A stretch of DNA of 64,000 bases from assembly GCA_025808415.1 (NCBI GenBank), contig CP075525.1, forward strand, positions 3,910,525-3,974,524, in the 5' to 3' direction. The notes under the pieces were generated by a model. It made no database searches and was not told the origin of the DNA. It worked only from the letters and a program-made list of their open reading frames with translations. Below are positions 35,636-45,175 of the stretch, one piece after another. Source of the stretch: Cyclobacteriaceae bacterium (GTDB taxonomy: Bacteria; Bacteroidota; Bacteroidia; Cytophagales; Cyclobacteriaceae). Both the position numbers and the translations under genes were made by a program. Each line of letters begins with the position of its first letter. The stretch's first letter is position 1.

Positions 35636-38449
35636 ATGCCCAGAGACAGAAGTATTCGTTCCATTTTAATCATCGGAAGCGGTCCCATCATCATTGGTCA
35701 GGCATGTGAATTTGATTATGCCGGCTCACAGGCTTCCCGTTCATTGCGGGAAGAAGGTATTGAAGTGATCCTTATCAACTCCAATCCGGCTACTATTATG
35801 ACCGACAAGGTAACGGCCGATCATGTTTACCTTAAACCACTGACGAAAAAATCCATCCGCGAAATACTGGATAAACATAACGTTGATGCAGTGCTCCCAA
35901 CCATGGGCGGCCAAACGGCCCTCAACTTGTGCATTGAATGCGATAAGGCCGGCATTTGGCAACATTATGGTGTGCGTATAATTGGTGTGGATATTAAAGC
36001 CATTGAAACCACCGAAGACCGGGAGAAATTCAGGCTTAAGATGCTGGAACTTGGCGTTGGCGTTTGCAAAGGATCAACCGCTACTTCCTTTTTGCAAGGA
36101 AAGGAAATAGCACAGGAAATCGGTTTCCCACTGGTTATCCGCCCATCTTTTACGCTGGGGGGTTACGGAGGCGGTTTTGTAAACAAACCCGAAGATTTTG
36201 ATGAGGCCCTTAACCGTGGATTACACGCCTCACCGATCCATGAAGTATTGGTTGAGCAAAGCATCCTGGGATGGAAAGAATATGAACTTGAGTTACTTCG
36301 TGATGGAAACGGAAACGTAATCATCATCTGCTCCATAGAAAACTTCGATCCGATGGGCGTGCACACCGGTGATTCCATAACCGTGGCACCTGCCCTCACC
36401 TTACCTGATACCGTGTACCAACACATGCGCGACCTGGCCATTAAAATGATGAATGGCATCGGGAAATTTGCCGGGGGCTGCAACGTACAATTTGCTGTTA
36501 ATCCGGATAATGATGAGATCATCGGTATTGAAATCAATCCGCGGGTTTCCCGCTCATCCGCGCTGGCCTCTAAAGCAACTGGCTACCCCATTGCCAAGGT
36601 AGCCGCAAAACTGGCTATTGGTTATAACCTTGATGAATTGAGGAACGCCATAACCGGAACCACAACGGCCTACTTCGAACCCGCAGTAGATTATGTAATT
36701 GTAAAAATACCGCGCTGGAATTTCGACAAGTTTCAGGGTGCCAACCGAAAACTTGGTTTGCAAATGAAATCGGTAGGCGAGGTGATGGGTATAGGAAGAA
36801 ACTTCCAGGAGGCCCTGCAAAAAGCTTGTCAGTCGTTGGAAATCAGGCGCAACGGATTGGGAGCTGATGGCAAAGAAAACACCAACCGGGAAGAACTGTT
36901 GTACAGTTTGGAGAACCCCAGTTGGAACCGGCTCTTTCATATTTACGATTCCATGAAACTTGGCATTTCTATGAAGACCATCCAAAACCTGACCAAGATT
37001 GACAAATGGTTTTTGGAGCAAATTTGGGAATTGCTGGAAATCGAAAAAGAAATTGAACAATACGAACTGGACACCATGCCTGTTGAACTGATGCGCAAAG
37101 CCAAAGAAAAAGGTTTTGCCGACCGGCAGATTGCCCACATACTTGATTGTTTGGAGAGCGAAGTGCACGAAAAGAGAAAATCGATGGGCATAAAGCGGGT
37201 TTACAAATTGGTAGACACGTGCGCAGCTGAATTCGAGGCCAATACTCCTTATTACTACTCCACATTCGATTCAGAAAACGAATCCATTGTTTCCGACAAG
37301 AAAAAAATTATCGTGTTAGGCTCAGGACCAAACCGTATTGGGCAGGGTATTGAATTCGATTACTCCTGTGTGCATGGCGTATTGGCTACCAAAGAGTGCG
37401 GCTACGAGGCCATTATGATTAACTGCAACCCTGAAACCGTTTCGACAGATTTCGATATTGCGAATAAACTTTACTTTGAACCGGTATTTTGGGAACACCT
37501 CTGGGATATCATTCAGCATGAAAAGCCCGAAGGTGTAATTGTTCAGTTAGGCGGGCAAACCGCTTTGAAGCTGGCTGAGAAACTTCACAAGTATGGTGTA
37601 AAAATAATCGGAACCTCATTCGAAGCCCTAGACCTGGCCGAAGACCGTGGAAGTTTTTCAACGCTCCTGAAAGATTTGAACATCCCCTATCCTGAGTTTG
37701 GTGTTGCCACCAATGCCGATGAGGCGTTGGAGGTTTCCAAAACCATTGGCTTCCCCTTGCTGGTGCGCCCATCCTATGTATTGGGGGGTCAAAGCATGAA
37801 AATTGTCATCAACGAAGAAGAACTCGAAAACCATATTATCGACATCTGGAAACATTTACCTGAGAACAAGGTGTTGCTTGACCATTTCTTAGATGGCGCC
37901 ATCGAAGCCGAAGCCGATGCAATATGCGATGGCGAAGATGTTTACATTATTGGTGTGATGCAACACATTGAACCGGCCGGCATCCACTCAGGCGACTCGT
38001 ATGCCGTGCTGCCGCCTTACAACCTGGGTGATTTTGTGATGAAGCAAATTGAAACCTATACCCAACGAATAGCCCTTGCCTTAAAAACGGTTGGCCTAAT
38101 TAACATTCAGTTCGCGATCAAAAATGATAAAGTATACATTATTGAAGCCAATCCAAGGGCATCGCGTACAGTGCCTTTTATCTGCAAAGCTTACGATGAA
38201 CCCTATGTGAACTACGCCACCAAGGTAATGTTGGGCGAAAAGAAAATAAAAGACTTTAATTTCCGTCCTACCAAAAAAGGATACGCCATCAAAGAACCTG
38301 TATTTTCATTCAACAAGTTTCCTGAAGTAAACAAAGAGCTTGGACCGGAAATGAAATCTACCGGTGAAGCCATTTATTTCATTGATGACTTGATGGATGA
38401 CTATTTTTTGAAAATTTACAGCGAACGGAATTTATACTTAAGTCGTTAG
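35636..38449 (+). CDS. carB: Carbamoyl phosphate synthase large subunit, short form
   Basis: 937 residues from the ATG at 35636 (MPRDRSIRSILIIGSGPIII); an upstream TTG lies before the predicted promoter's -7 box and is rejected. Both halves are complete: N-terminal preATP/ATP-grasp (GQACEFDYAGSQASRSLREEG, IEINPRVSRSSALASKATGYP) and the second copy (SGPNRIGQGIEFDYSCVHG, IEANPRASRTVPFICKAY). It ends shortly after the second ATP-grasp, so the C-terminal MGS-like allosteric domain of about 130-140 residues found in the 1073-residue E. coli protein is missing. Supplies carbamoyl phosphate for pyrimidines and arginine; carA is not in the window. Confidence 0.95.
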   Translation: MPRDRSIRSILIIGSGPIIIGQACEFDYAGSQASRSLREEGIEVILINSNPATIMTDKVTADHVYLKPLTKKSIREILDKHNVDAVLPTMGGQTALNLCIECDKAGIWQHYGVRIIGVDIKAIETTEDREKFRLKMLELGVGVCKGSTATSFLQGKEIAQEIGFPLVIRPSFTLGGYGGGFVNKPEDFDEALNRGLHASPIHEVLVEQSILGWKEYELELLRDGNGNVIIICSIENFDPMGVHTGDSITVAPALTLPDTVYQHMRDLAIKMMNGIGKFAGGCNVQFAVNPDNDEIIGIEINPRVSRSSALASKATGYPIAKVAAKLAIGYNLDELRNAITGTTTAYFEPAVDYVIVKIPRWNFDKFQGANRKLGLQMKSVGEVMGIGRNFQEALQKACQSLEIRRNGLGADGKENTNREELLYSLENPSWNRLFHIYDSMKLGISMKTIQNLTKIDKWFLEQIWELLEIEKEIEQYELDTMPVELMRKAKEKGFADRQIAHILDCLESEVHEKRKSMGIKRVYKLVDTCAAEFEANTPYYYSTFDSENESIVSDKKKIIVLGSGPNRIGQGIEFDYSCVHGVLATKECGYEAIMINCNPETVSTDFDIANKLYFEPVFWEHLWDIIQHEKPEGVIVQLGGQTALKLAEKLHKYGVKIIGTSFEALDLAEDRGSFSTLLKDLNIPYPEFGVATNADEALEVSKTIGFPLLVRPSYVLGGQSMKIVINEEELENHIIDIWKHLPENKVLLDHFLDGAIEAEADAICDGEDVYIIGVMQHIEPAGIHSGDSYAVLPPYNLGDFVMKQIETYTQRIALALKTVGLINIQFAIKNDKVYIIEANPRASRTVPFICKAYDEPYVNYATKVMLGEKKIKDFNFRPTKKGYAIKEPVFSFNKFPEVNKELGPEMKSTGEAIYFIDDLMDDYFLKIYSERNLYLSR

Positions 38450-38468
38450 AAACAAGTAGTTTTACTGA

Positions 38469-38687
38469 ATGTTTAGAATACTCCTCCTCTTCATCCTTAT
38501 TTTTTACGTGCTGTATAAGCTCGGTTTATTCCGCGTTTTCGCAGGAGGCGTAAAGCAAGGATATTTTGATTCCGGAAACCCTAATCAACGTGCAGGAGGC
38601 TCCGTTAATATCGACTCCGCGCCACCCAAGGAAAAGCGCGAAGGGTTTAAAGGCGGGGAGTACGTTGATTACGAAGAAGTAAAATAG
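38469..38687 (+). CDS. DUF4834 small membrane protein
   Basis: 72 residues: an N-terminal membrane helix (MFRILLLFILIFYVLYKLGLF), a Gly/Asn-rich middle and the conserved acidic C-terminus GGEYVDYEEVK that marks DUF4834. The family is confined to Bacteroidota and uncharacterised. Starts 20 bases after carB and may be co-transcribed. Confidence 0.85.
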   Translation: MFRILLLFILIFYVLYKLGLFRVFAGGVKQGYFDSGNPNQRAGGSVNIDSAPPKEKREGFKGGEYVDYEEVK

Positions 38688-38738
38688 CCAACCGCTTATT
38701 TTTCTGCGGTTCATCCTATCTTTATTATTCGAAACACC

Positions 38739-40292
38739 ATGAACTTACGGATAACCCTGTTCTTGCTGCTCCTTATTAGCTCTTTAGGGCTTCATGCACA
38801 AGGCTATTCCAAAAAACTTGCCCTCGTTATCGGCAACGCTGCCTATCAACATGGCGGTGCATTAAAAAACCCGGTTAACGATGCCAAAACCATAGCCGAA
38901 ACACTAAAGCAATTGGGTTTTGAGGTAATGCTGCACGAGAATGTTTCACAAAACCAAATGAAACAAGCCATAAATGCCTACGGCATAAAACTTCGCGGCT
39001 ATGATGTTGGGCTATTCTATTACGCAGGCCATGGCATACAACACAAAGGCACCAACTACATGATTCCCGTTGAGGCGGATATCCAGGCTGCCGAACAAAT
39101 TGAATTTGATTGCGTAGCCCCGGATAGGGTGCTAGCCTACATGGAGGCCGCCTCAACTAAAGTAAACCTCATCATTTTGGATGCCTGCCGCAACAATCCT
39201 TTTGAAAGAAGTTGGCACCGTAGCGGAACAGGAAACGGACTGGCCATGATGGATGCACCAAAAGGAACACTCATTGCCTATGCCACGGCACCGGGCAAAG
39301 TAGCTGCTGATGGTGAAGGTACAAATGGCCTATACACCAGTGTACTGCTTAAATACCTGAAAGATCCCGACTTGAATGTTGAGCAAATTTTCAAAAAAGT
39401 AAGGACCGAAGTGACAGAAAAATCTTTTGGTGCCCAGGTACCGTGGGAGACCACATCCCTTACCGGTGAGGATTTCTATTTTGCTGCGGACAAAAAAACA
39501 AGGGCGCTGGCATCAGCCAAAACTTCCGGAACACCCGAACAAGTAAGGGTTTCCTTTCAAAAAGCAGATTCTTTATTTGAAAAGGGCGCCTACTCCGAAA
39601 GCATTGAAGAATCAAACAAAACCATCGTACTGGATCAACACCACATTAAAAGCTATATGCTTCGCGCGCAAGGCTATATGATGCTGGCACAACATGAAAA
39701 GGCAATACCCGATTTGAACAAAGTAGTTGAGCTTAGCCCGGGTGAAGCCGAAGGGTATTATTACCGAGGCCTTTGCCGGTTTGCCATCAAAGAAATCTAC
39801 GAAGCAATAACCGATTTTTCGCTCACCCTTCGTTACAATCCCGACCACAGCAAGGCCCATTATTGGCGGGCTTACTGTTATTACCTGGTAGAAAACAATC
39901 GCGCAGCCATTGAAGATTATAACGTTACGTTAAAACTAATCCCCGATAACGGAGAGGTGTATTATTACAGGGGCTTAAGCTATTTTGAATTAAAAGATTT
40001 TGCTGCCGCGGAAGCTGATTTCAAAAAAGCAACCGAGCACATGCCCAATATGGCCGAAGCCTATTTTCGGTTAGCGTGGTGTTATCACATTAAAAATGAC
40101 TGGGAAAGTGCCTTGACGAACTATTCCAAAGCAATTAGCATTAATCCTCAGTATACAGCTGCGTATTTTTATCGCGCCAAAGCGCATCAAAAACTCAATA
40201 AAATGCCCGAAGCAAAGCGCGATGTTGAAAAAGCACTGCAACTTGATCCGGGAAATACGGAGTATATTGATTTTTGGAAATCCCTTAAGTAA
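38739..40292 (+). CDS. Exported caspase-fold (peptidase C14) protein with TPR repeats
   Basis: 517 residues. Signal peptide (MNLRITLFLLLLISSLGLHAQ), then a caspase p20-like domain: KLALVIGNAAYQHGGALKNPVNDA, catalytic histidine H98 in FYYAGHGIQ and catalytic cysteine C150 in LIILDACRNNPFERSW, so the dyad is intact. From about residue 265 the protein is TPR repeats (QVRVSFQKADSLFEKGAYSES, AEGYYYRGLCRFAIKEIYEA). Bacterial metacaspase-like enzymes of this type usually prefer basic residues at P1. Export suggests a periplasmic or surface role. It is followed two bases later by dapF. Confidence 0.9.
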   Translation: MNLRITLFLLLLISSLGLHAQGYSKKLALVIGNAAYQHGGALKNPVNDAKTIAETLKQLGFEVMLHENVSQNQMKQAINAYGIKLRGYDVGLFYYAGHGIQHKGTNYMIPVEADIQAAEQIEFDCVAPDRVLAYMEAASTKVNLIILDACRNNPFERSWHRSGTGNGLAMMDAPKGTLIAYATAPGKVAADGEGTNGLYTSVLLKYLKDPDLNVEQIFKKVRTEVTEKSFGAQVPWETTSLTGEDFYFAADKKTRALASAKTSGTPEQVRVSFQKADSLFEKGAYSESIEESNKTIVLDQHHIKSYMLRAQGYMMLAQHEKAIPDLNKVVELSPGEAEGYYYRGLCRFAIKEIYEAITDFSLTLRYNPDHSKAHYWRAYCYYLVENNRAAIEDYNVTLKLIPDNGEVYYYRGLSYFELKDFAAAEADFKKATEHMPNMAEAYFRLAWCYHIKNDWESALTNYSKAISINPQYTAAYFYRAKAHQKLNKMPEAKRDVEKALQLDPGNTEYIDFWKSLK

Positions 40293-40294
40293 GT

Positions 40295-41092
40295 ATGCGC
40301 GTTCACTTTTATAAATACCAGGCTACAGGAAACGACTTTATCCTGATCGACAACCGCGATGGAAAACTTTCATTGAGCACGGATCAAATACAACACCTGT
40401 GCGAGCGCAGGTTTGGTATTGGTGCCGATGGGCTAATGTTGATTGAAAATGATCGGGTTGAAAATTTTAAGTTGGTATACTACAACAGCGATGGCTCGCA
40501 AAGCTTATGCGGCAATGGCAGCCGTGCAGCCATGCAGTTTGCGGCTTACCTGGGTATTGTTGATTCAAAGGCAAGTTTTACGGCATACGATGGCGCGCAC
40601 GAGGCCGAGCTACTTCACTCAGGTATTGTTCGTTTAAAGATGAACGATGTAAAGGAAGTACATGAAAAGGGTAAGGATTTATTCCTGAACACTGGATCTC
40701 CACACTATATCCGGTTTGTTACCAACATCCGGCATCAACCCGTAGTTGAAGAAGGGAAAAAAATCCGCAACAGCGAACACTTTGCTTCGCAAAACGGAAC
40801 CAACGTAAACTTTGTAGAACTGCTGCCCAATAACACCGTGTTTGTTCGCACCTACGAACGGGGCGTTGAAAACGAAACGCTCTCTTGCGGCACGGGTGTA
40901 ACAGCAGCAGCACTTGCAGCATCGGCAAAAGGATATCAATCACCGGTTGCCGTAAAAACCCTTGGCGGAGAACTTTCGGTTGAATTCAAAACCAGACAAG
41001 CAGGCCTGCCTGCCGGACAGGCAGGCGCATTTACCGACATTTACCTCGTAGGACCTGCCAAAATGGTATTTGAAGGCGATTTGGAGCTATAA
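40295..41092 (+). CDS. dapF: Diaminopimelate epimerase
   Basis: 265 residues with both catalytic cysteines: C72 in SQSLCGNGSRA and C198 in ETLSCGTGVTA. Converts LL- to meso-diaminopimelate for lysine and peptidoglycan. The short spacing after the caspase gene suggests co-transcription. Odd feature: residues about 236-244 (AGLPAGQAG) are an insertion relative to the usual run from LGGELSV to FTDIYLVGPA, encoded by a GC-rich palindrome listed separately. Confidence 0.95.
   Translation: MRVHFYKYQATGNDFILIDNRDGKLSLSTDQIQHLCERRFGIGADGLMLIENDRVENFKLVYYNSDGSQSLCGNGSRAAMQFAAYLGIVDSKASFTAYDGAHEAELLHSGIVRLKMNDVKEVHEKGKDLFLNTGSPHYIRFVTNIRHQPVVEEGKKIRNSEHFASQNGTNVNFVELLPNNTVFVRTYERGVENETLSCGTGVTAAALAASAKGYQSPVAVKTLGGELSVEFKTRQAGLPAGQAGAFTDIYLVGPAKMVFEGDLEL
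41004..41026. repeat. GC-rich palindrome inserted in frame within dapF
   Basis: GCCTGCCTG (41004-41012) and CAGGCAGGC (41018-41026) are perfect reverse complements round CCGGA. Together with flanking bases this encodes AGLPAGQAG. The base composition is unlike the rest of the gene. A degenerate relative (GTCAGGTAGGCAG) lies about 100 bases downstream in the dapF-secA gap. Confidence 0.7.
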
Positions 41093-41209
41093 TTGCACCC
41101 CCGAAACCCACTGTCAGGTAGGCAGTAGTAAAAAAACAATTTAACTTTGAAACTCTTTTGTTTGCACGCATCGTGGCGGCAAACACTAACATCGGATTAT
41201 TGATTTTCT

Positions 41210-44200
41210 ATGCTACAATTCATCGCTAAAATTTTTGGGACCAAGTCTGAGAAGGATATTAAGCGCATCATGCCCCTGGTGGAACAAACCAAGCAGGAAG
41301 AAAGCAGGCTGGGGTCGCTCACCAACGACCAACTGCGCCAGCAAACGGCTAATGTGCAGCAGGAAATCAACGCTTTTTTAAAAGACATTGACGCTCAACT
41401 CGCTTCCCTGCACCAGCAGATTGAAGAAAATCCCGAGCTCGATATAACGGAAAAAGAATCCATTTTTGCCCAAATCGATAAGCTGGAACTTGACCGTAAC
41501 AAAGAGCTTGAAAAAGTACTCTTGCAGGTCCTGCCAAAGGCATTTGCCATTGTGCGCGAAACCGCCAGGCGATTTAAGGAGAACAACGTTATCGAAGTTA
41601 CGGCCAACGATATGGACCGTGAGTTTGCAGCAAAATTCCAACATGTAAAAATTGAGGGTGACAAAGCGTTATGGCATAACCAGTGGGTAGCAGCCGGAAA
41701 CCTGATTACCTGGGACATGGTGCACTACGATGTGCAGATTATCGGTGGTATTGTTTTGCATGAAGGTAAAATTGCCGAAATGGCAACCGGTGAAGGAAAA
41801 ACCCTGGTGGCAACCTTTCCGGCATTCCTCAATGCCCTTGCCCGCAGGGGCGTACATATCGTTACCGTAAACAACTACCTTTCTGTTCGCGACAGCGAAT
41901 GGATGGGCCCGTTGTTCCAGTTTCACGGTATGCGTGTTGATTGTGTGGATAAACACGAACCCAACTCACTGGCACGAAGAAATGCTTACCTGGCCGACAT
42001 CACCTATGGTACCAACAACGAATTTGGCTTTGATTACCTGCGCGATAACATGGCGCGCGACCCGCAGGAACTGGTGCAGCGTGGCCACCATTACGCCATG
42101 GTGGATGAAGTGGATAGCGTACTCATTGATGAGGCACGTACCCCGCTTATTATTTCCGGCCCCATACCAAAAGGTGACGAGCATGAATTCTATGACCTGA
42201 AACCACGCATTTACAAGCTGGTGGAGGCCCAGAAAAAATTAGTAGCAGAATACCTGATACAGGCCAAAAAACTGATTGCCGATGGCAACGAGAAAGATGG
42301 CGGACTGGCCCTGTTCCGCGCCTTCCGCGGCTTGCCCAAAAATAAACCCTTGATCAAATACCTCAGCGAAAGCGGTATTAAATCAATCTTGCAAAAAACT
42401 GAAAACTTTTACCTGCAAGATAACAAGCGAAACATGCCGGAGGCTGACAAGCCGCTCTTCTTCATCATCGATGAAAAAGACAACAGCGTTGAGCTGACCG
42501 AAAAAGGTATCGATTTAATTACGGGTGAAGGGGAAGACCCTAAGTTCTTTATCCTTCCTGAAATCGGAACTGAGCTCAATAAAATAGAAAAGGATGCTTC
42601 CTTAAATGAAGCCGACCGCTTTCAAAAGAAAGAAGAAGTCATTCGCGACTATCGCACCAAATCACAACGCATTCACAGCGTAAACCAGTTGCTTAAAGCA
42701 TACACACTTTTCGAAAAAGATACAGAGTATATTATTGTTGATGGTAAGGTTAAGATCGTTGACGAACAAACCGGGCGTGTGCTTGACGGCAGGCGCTATT
42801 CCGATGGATTGCACCAGGCCATTGAAGCGAAGGAAAATGTAAAGGTGGAGGACGCCACCCAAACCTATGCTACCATTACCCTGCAAAACTATTTCCGCAT
42901 GTACCACAAGCTGGCCGGCATGACGGGTACAGCCGAAACAGAAGCCGGTGAATTCTGGGATATTTATAAACTGGATGTGGTAACTATACCCACCAACCGG
43001 GCCGTTACCCGTAAAGACCAGGATGACCTGGTTTATAAAACCGTACGCGAAAAGTTTAATGCCGTTGCCGATGAAATTGTGAAACTTACCGGCCAGGGAA
43101 GGCCGGTACTGGTGGGTACCACCTCGGTTGAAATTTCGGAATTGGTAAGCCGCATGTTGCAGATACGGAAAATCAAACACCAGGTACTTAACGCCAAACA
43201 ACACCAGCGCGAAGCTGAAATTGTGGCCGAAGCAGGTAAACCCGGCACCGTGACCATTGCTACCAACATGGCCGGACGTGGTACAGACATTAAACTAACA
43301 CCGGAATCGCGGGCCGCGGGGGGATTGGCCATTATCGGAACGGAACGTCACGAATCGCGCAGGGTGGATCGTCAGTTGAGGGGCCGTTCCGGCCGCCAGG
43401 GCGATCCGGGTACCTCGCAATTTTATGTTTCGTTAGAAGATAACTTGATGCGCTTGTTCATGCCTGAACGCATCGCCCGGATTATGGACCGCCTCGGATT
43501 AAAAGAAGGCGAAGTTATCCAGCACTCCATGGTAACAAGCTCCATTGAACGGGCCCAGAAAAAAGTGGAGGAAAACAACTTTGGCATACGCAAGCGCCTG
43601 TTGGAGTACGATAACGTAATGAACTCGCAGCGCGAAGTAATTTACAAGCGAAGAAAGAACGCCCTGTTTGGCGAACGGCTTGAGCTGGACATCCTGAACA
43701 TGCTCAACGATACCTGCGAAGATCTCGTTGCCAATGCTAAAAATGCCAACGACTATGAAAGCCTTCGCCTGAATGCATTGGGAATACTTGGCCTGGACTA
43801 TGACATCACCAAAGAAAGCTTTGAAAAGCTGGATGAAGGGAAACTCGCCCATGATTTATACACAAAAGCATTGGATCATTACCGCCAGAAAAACAAAATG
43901 GTTGCTGACAAAGCATTGCCGGTTATCAAAGAAATTTATAAAACCCGTGGCGCTACCATTGAAAATATATTGGTGCCCTTCTCTGATGGCTCCAAAAACA
44001 TTGGCGTTGTGGCCAACTTGAAAAAATCGGTTGAAACCAACAATACCGAGCTAACGAAATCCATGGAAAAGATGATCACACTGGCCATCATTGACCAGTT
44101 GTGGAAAGAACACCTTCGCGACATGGATGACCTTAAACAGTCAGTTCAAACTGCGGTTTACGAACAGAAAGATCCGTTGTTGATTTATAAGTTCGAGGGT

Positions 44201-44557
44201 TTTGAATTATTTAAACGCCTGGTGGGAAAGGTAAATGAAGAAACAATTTCCTTCCTGATGAAAGCCGACATACCCGACCAGGATGCAAACCGCGTGGAAG
44301 AGGCCCGCAGCAGGGGAAGACAGCGCTACAGCGAACAAAAAGAAGAATCGCGCTCATTGTTAAGTGGCGGGGGCCAACAACCCAACCCCACCGGACGACC
44401 TCCGCAGGAAAAAGTGATGCCGGTACGGTCTGAAAAAGTAGCCAACAGAAACGATAAGGTTTCGGTACAATACACCGATGGCCGCGTTTTACGTGACGTG
44501 AAATACAAAAAGGTGGAAGATGACGTTTTAAATAACCGTTGTATCCTAATCGACTAA
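41210..44557 (+). CDS. secA: Preprotein translocase ATPase SecA
   Basis: 1115 residues, the long form seen in Bacteroidota. Walker A ATGEGKT (192-198), DEAD-box region MVDEVDSVLIDEARTPLIISG, GTAETEAGEFWDIY, helicase C motifs ATNMAGRGTDIKL and RQLRGRSGRQGDPG. An insertion of about 100 residues in the first nucleotide-binding region (around KAQKKL..ADGNEKDGG) is typical of the phylum. The usual C-terminal SEC-C zinc motif is absent; the protein ends NNRCILID. Drives Sec-dependent export of the many signal-peptide proteins in this window. Its TAA overlaps the next ATG by one base. Confidence 0.96.
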   Translation: MLQFIAKIFGTKSEKDIKRIMPLVEQTKQEESRLGSLTNDQLRQQTANVQQEINAFLKDIDAQLASLHQQIEENPELDITEKESIFAQIDKLELDRNKELEKVLLQVLPKAFAIVRETARRFKENNVIEVTANDMDREFAAKFQHVKIEGDKALWHNQWVAAGNLITWDMVHYDVQIIGGIVLHEGKIAEMATGEGKTLVATFPAFLNALARRGVHIVTVNNYLSVRDSEWMGPLFQFHGMRVDCVDKHEPNSLARRNAYLADITYGTNNEFGFDYLRDNMARDPQELVQRGHHYAMVDEVDSVLIDEARTPLIISGPIPKGDEHEFYDLKPRIYKLVEAQKKLVAEYLIQAKKLIADGNEKDGGLALFRAFRGLPKNKPLIKYLSESGIKSILQKTENFYLQDNKRNMPEADKPLFFIIDEKDNSVELTEKGIDLITGEGEDPKFFILPEIGTELNKIEKDASLNEADRFQKKEEVIRDYRTKSQRIHSVNQLLKAYTLFEKDTEYIIVDGKVKIVDEQTGRVLDGRRYSDGLHQAIEAKENVKVEDATQTYATITLQNYFRMYHKLAGMTGTAETEAGEFWDIYKLDVVTIPTNRAVTRKDQDDLVYKTVREKFNAVADEIVKLTGQGRPVLVGTTSVEISELVSRMLQIRKIKHQVLNAKQHQREAEIVAEAGKPGTVTIATNMAGRGTDIKLTPESRAAGGLAIIGTERHESRRVDRQLRGRSGRQGDPGTSQFYVSLEDNLMRLFMPERIARIMDRLGLKEGEVIQHSMVTSSIERAQKKVEENNFGIRKRLLEYDNVMNSQREVIYKRRKNALFGERLELDILNMLNDTCEDLVANAKNANDYESLRLNALGILGLDYDITKESFEKLDEGKLAHDLYTKALDHYRQKNKMVADKALPVIKEIYKTRGATIENILVPFSDGSKNIGVVANLKKSVETNNTELTKSMEKMITLAIIDQLWKEHLRDMDDLKQSVQTAVYEQKDPLLIYKFEGFELFKRLVGKVNEETISFLMKADIPDQDANRVEEARSRGRQRYSEQKEESRSLLSGGGQQPNPTGRPPQEKVMPVRSEKVANRNDKVSVQYTDGRVLRDVKYKKVEDDVLNNRCILID

Positions 44558-45075
44558 TGATGCGAATAGTTTTTTCAAGTCTGGTAATGGTATTATTCCT
44601 GTTGCAAGGTTGCAAGCCTCCACAAAAAACCACTACAGGTTCACAAGGCGGAAGGTATTATGAAGATCTTTCTGAACTGAGACCGAAGGTGCAAGAAGAA
44701 GATCGCCCTGATGCTTTGCCCGATGGCACCGTTGCACGTGACCCAAAAGCTTATGTGGAGCCTAAGTTTACCGTAAATGCACAACTGGATGCGGTGTTGG
44801 ATAGTATCGACCGCATTAACCTCACGCGCAGGTTTATCGAAGGGTTTACCATACAAGTTTACGCAGGCCAAAAAAGAGAAGATGCGTTGAACGTTAAAAA
44901 GGATATGACCATCTACCTGCCCAAAATGGAGTCAGAGGTGCATTATAATCAACCTAACTTTCGTGTAAAAACCGGGCGCTACATGAACCGGCTCGAAGCG
45001 CAAAAGGATTACGAAACCATAAAGCGGTACTTCCCAAACGCCATTATCATTCCGGATAAAATTGCCATAAACTGA
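44557..45075 (+). CDS. SPOR-domain lipoprotein
   Basis: 172 residues from the ATG overlapping the secA stop (TAATG); a second ATG follows at once. Lipoprotein signal MMRIVFSSLVMVLFLLQGC with the acylated cysteine at 19. The C-terminal 75 residues are a SPOR peptidoglycan-binding domain (GFTIQVYAGQKREDALNVKKDM, FRVKTGRYMNRLEAQKDYETIK). SPOR proteins bind denuded septal glycan. The overlap implies co-translation with secA. Confidence 0.88.
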   Translation: MMRIVFSSLVMVLFLLQGCKPPQKTTTGSQGGRYYEDLSELRPKVQEEDRPDALPDGTVARDPKAYVEPKFTVNAQLDAVLDSIDRINLTRRFIEGFTIQVYAGQKREDALNVKKDMTIYLPKMESEVHYNQPNFRVKTGRYMNRLEAQKDYETIKRYFPNAIIIPDKIAIN

Positions 45076-45083
45076 TCTACGCG

Positions 45084-45122
45084 TTGGGTTTGTGCCTGGC
45101 ACCACAGCCCACAACTTTTTTG
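45084..45122 (+). terminator. Possible terminator after the secA-SPOR operon
   Basis: GTTGGG (45083-45088) can pair with CCC..AAC in GCCCACAAC (45107-45115) with a bulge, inner GTGCC / GGCAC adds five pairs, and TTTTTT follows. The stem is imperfect. Confidence 0.4.
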
Positions 45123-45175
45123 GCCTATGCCTTAACAAACCCTATTTGATCACATATTCGTATTTTTAGGGCGCT

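Noticed and set aside
36554..37168. A 204-codon minus-strand open frame inside carB
   Set aside because: Antisense shadow; no start context, signal or motif of its own.
42662..43204. A 180-codon minus-strand open frame inside secA
   Set aside because: Antisense shadow of strongly conserved secA codons; composition follows the sense gene.
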